A DNA stretch of 6,099 nucleotides, from NCBI GenBank assembly GCA_022718015.1, contig JAIHZV010000076.1:1-6099 (forward strand). The letters run 5' to 3'. Positions 4,891 to 6,099 of the stretch are shown here, in pieces. A program made the position numbers and the translations under genes. How positions within the stretch are numbered: position 1 is the first letter of the stretch; every line of letters starts with the position of its first letter. The notes beneath the pieces are model-generated. The model ran no database searches. It was not told the DNA's origin and worked only from the letters and a program-made list of their open reading frames with translations. Source of the DNA: Phascolarctobacterium sp. GTDB lineage: Bacteria > Bacillota > Negativicutes > Acidaminococcales > Acidaminococcaceae.

Positions 4891-4919
4891 ATTTTATCAT
4901 AAGAAAGCAAAACATACAA
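4891..4919 (-). promoter_or_regulatory. Promoter of the small toxin gene
   Basis: On the minus strand TTGTAT (4919-4914), a 17-bp spacer and TAAAAT (4896-4891) are preceded at the -10 by TGA, an extended form. Transcription would start near 4884, giving a 5' UTR of about 58 nt. The -35 box is part of the terminator stem of the flavoprotein gene upstream. Confidence 0.65.
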
Positions 4920-4953
4920 CGAACAAGCTGTGAAGTTTGCCGTTGTATGTTTT
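4905..4953 (-). terminator. Bidirectional terminator after the flavoprotein gene
   Basis: A perfect 13-bp stem pairs 4909-4921 (core ACATACAACG) with 4941-4953, with a 19-nt loop. On the minus strand it begins 18 nt after the flavoprotein stop and is followed by GCTTTCTTAT beyond the TTTT at the end of the stem. On the plus strand the T tract is stronger (4950-4955 and beyond), so it also blocks plus-strand read-through into the flavoprotein gene. Confidence 0.82.
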
Positions 4954-4971
4954 TTATTTTCTATATCTCGT

Positions 4972-6099
4972 TTATCTTACGTCCCTGCCATGCGTATAAA
5001 CAGGCAGCAGCTTCGGCGACAGCTCTCCCTGCACGCCAGCCGCCTTTTCCTCTTCAGCATAACGGCGTACATGCTCCAGGCTCAGCTTGCCCAAGCGTAC
5101 GCTCTTCGCTGCTGCGGCAGCCTTTGTTCCGGCAATACGGCCAAAGACGATGATGTCCAGCAGGCTGTTGCCCATCAGACGGTTCGTGCCATGAATGCCG
5201 CCTACAGCCTCGCCAGCAACGAACAGGCCCGGCAGCTTGGTCTCTGCATCCTTGTCGATGAGGATGCCGCCGTTTTGGTAGTGCAGCGTCGGATAAATCA
5301 AAATCGGCTCCTTACGCAAATCAATACCAAACTTCGCATACATGCGCAGCATACCCGGAATGCTCTTCGCAATCGTGCCCTCGCCATGCAGCATTTCAAT
5401 CAGCGGCGTATCCAGCCACAGCGCCACGCCGTCGAGTGCCTTCACGCCCTTGCCCCGAGCCGTACACTCGCGAATGATAGACGCAGCCGCCACATCACGC
5501 GTTTCCAGCGGATGCATAAAAATCTCGCCCTCGCTGTTAACGAGCTGCGCACCAATAGAGCGCACCTTCTCGGTAACCAGCGCACCGTAAATCTGCGCCG
5601 GATAAGCAACACCGGTCGGATGATATTGGATAGCGTCAGCATAAATCAGCGGTGCTCCGGCACGATATGCCATAACAAGACCGTCCGCAGTTGCGCCATA
5701 ATGGTTAGAGGTCGGGAAGCCCTGATAATGCAGACGGCCAGCGCCGCCCGTAGCCATGATTACGCATTTTGCACGCACAACCTTGTACTCCTGCGCGTCA
5801 AAATCCCACAGCACTGCACCAGCAGTTTTGCCCTCTTCATCCAGCAGCAGCTCAACTGCAGGCGCAAACTCCAGCACAGGAATGCCGCGGTTCTGCACCT
5901 CGTCGCGCAGCACGCGCATAATCTCTGCACCGGTATAATCGGCGCAGGCATGCATACGCTTACGGCTCGTGCCACCGCCATGCGTCGTCACCATCGTGCC
6001 GTCCTGCTCCTTGTCGAACATAACGCCCAGCTTGCTCAGCCAATCAATCGCCAGCGGTCCGTTGCTTACCAGCTCTTCCAAAAGCTCCGGGATATTTTT
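4972..6099 (-). CDS. Fumarate reductase/succinate dehydrogenase-type flavoprotein, C-terminal 375 residues (start lies beyond the right edge)
   Basis: The frame stays open to the window end, so the N-terminal FAD GxGxxG region is outside. Numbering from the edge, visible motifs are GGTSRKRMHACADYTG (residues 43-58), IMATGGAG (114-121), HPTG (160-163), TRDVAAASIIRE (200-211), HYQNGG (273-278) and GLFVAGEAVGG with HGTNRLMGNSLL (291-314). These are the FAD-binding and dicarboxylate-site motifs of the FrdA/SdhA/NadB family; the Arg in TRDV and the His in HYQNGG align with active-site residues of fumarate reductases. The protein ends about 50 residues after the last FAD motif, with SPKLLPVYTH, so it lacks most of the C-terminal helical domain of classical SdhA/FrdA. 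Such short forms exist among anaerobe flavoproteins, so I do not call it truncated. L-aspartate oxidase is an alternative. A terminator follows at 4905-4953. Confidence 0.85.
   Translation of the reverse strand, partial: KNIPELLEELVSNGPLAIDWLSKLGVMFDKEQDGTMVTTHGGGTSRKRMHACADYTGAEIMRVLRDEVQNRGIPVLEFAPAVELLLDEEGKTAGAVLWDFDAQEYKVVRAKCVIMATGGAGRLHYQGFPTSNHYGATADGLVMAYRAGAPLIYADAIQYHPTGVAYPAQIYGALVTEKVRSIGAQLVNSEGEIFMHPLETRDVAAASIIRECTARGKGVKALDGVALWLDTPLIEMLHGEGTIAKSIPGMLRMYAKFGIDLRKEPILIYPTLHYQNGGILIDKDAETKLPGLFVAGEAVGGIHGTNRLMGNSLLDIIVFGRIAGTKAAAAAKSVRLGKLSLEHVRRYAEEEKAAGVQGELSPKLLPVYTHGRDVR

Noticed and set aside
4972..5150. Frameshift or truncation at the flavoprotein C-terminus
   Set aside because: The protein is shorter than classical SdhA/FrdA, but the ending (LLPVYTH) resembles normal short family members and a terminator follows at a natural distance.
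1..6099. CRISPR array, tRNA/rRNA genes, insertion sequences or attachment sites
   Set aside because: No spaced repeats, no tRNA-like fold, no transposase or integrase, and no flanking direct repeats were seen.

Overview
The window looks like chromosomal DNA of a Bacillota bacterium. Ribosome binding sites are strong (GGAGG/AAAGGAG), several -10 boxes carry an upstream TGn, and hairpin-plus-T-tract terminators are common. A diderm anaerobe such as a member of the Negativicutes is my best guess, but that is inference from protein flavour only. Almost everything is read from the minus strand; the exceptions are one hotdog thioesterase and one small RNA. Both window edges cut genes: a flavoprotein start at 1-23 and a long flavoprotein body at 4972-6099.

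Left part (1-1200): the first codons of an FAD/NAD-binding protein lie on the minus strand, preceded by the terminator of a DUF190 (PII-like) gene. A divergent intergenic region then carries one promoter for DUF190 and one for a FlK-like hotdog thioesterase. The thioesterase converges on the next operon, and a 13-bp hairpin terminator lies between them.

Middle (4535 down to 1205): one apparent five-gene minus-strand operon. It starts from a TGn-TATAAT promoter and runs barnase-type RNase lipoprotein, barstar-type inhibitor, then an SsuABC/TauABC-type ABC importer in the order permease, ATPase, substrate-binding lipoprotein. Gaps are 9 nt and 10 nt, then a 1-nt overlap, then 53 nt. The RNase keeps all the barnase catalytic residues I can align, behind a lipoprotein signal. 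The inhibitor is the next gene, so this is a complete toxin/immunity pair, apparently co-transcribed with a transporter.

Right part (4501-4971): this stretch has no long gene but is not empty. It holds a compact type I toxin-antitoxin-like module. A 28-residue membrane peptide of the holin-like toxin type lies on the minus strand, with its own promoter, a near-ideal SD and small 5' UTR hairpins. A convergent small RNA of about 90 nt lies on the plus strand, with a 17-bp-spaced promoter and a terminator, and would overlap the toxin mRNA 3' region. The toxin promoter's -35 box sits inside the terminator hairpin of the upstream flavoprotein gene.

Right edge: the C-terminal 375 residues of a fumarate reductase/succinate dehydrogenase/aspartate oxidase-family flavoprotein. 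Two different toxin modules lie side by side here, a secreted-type RNase with its inhibitor and a membrane peptide with an antisense RNA. They are the main interest of the window.
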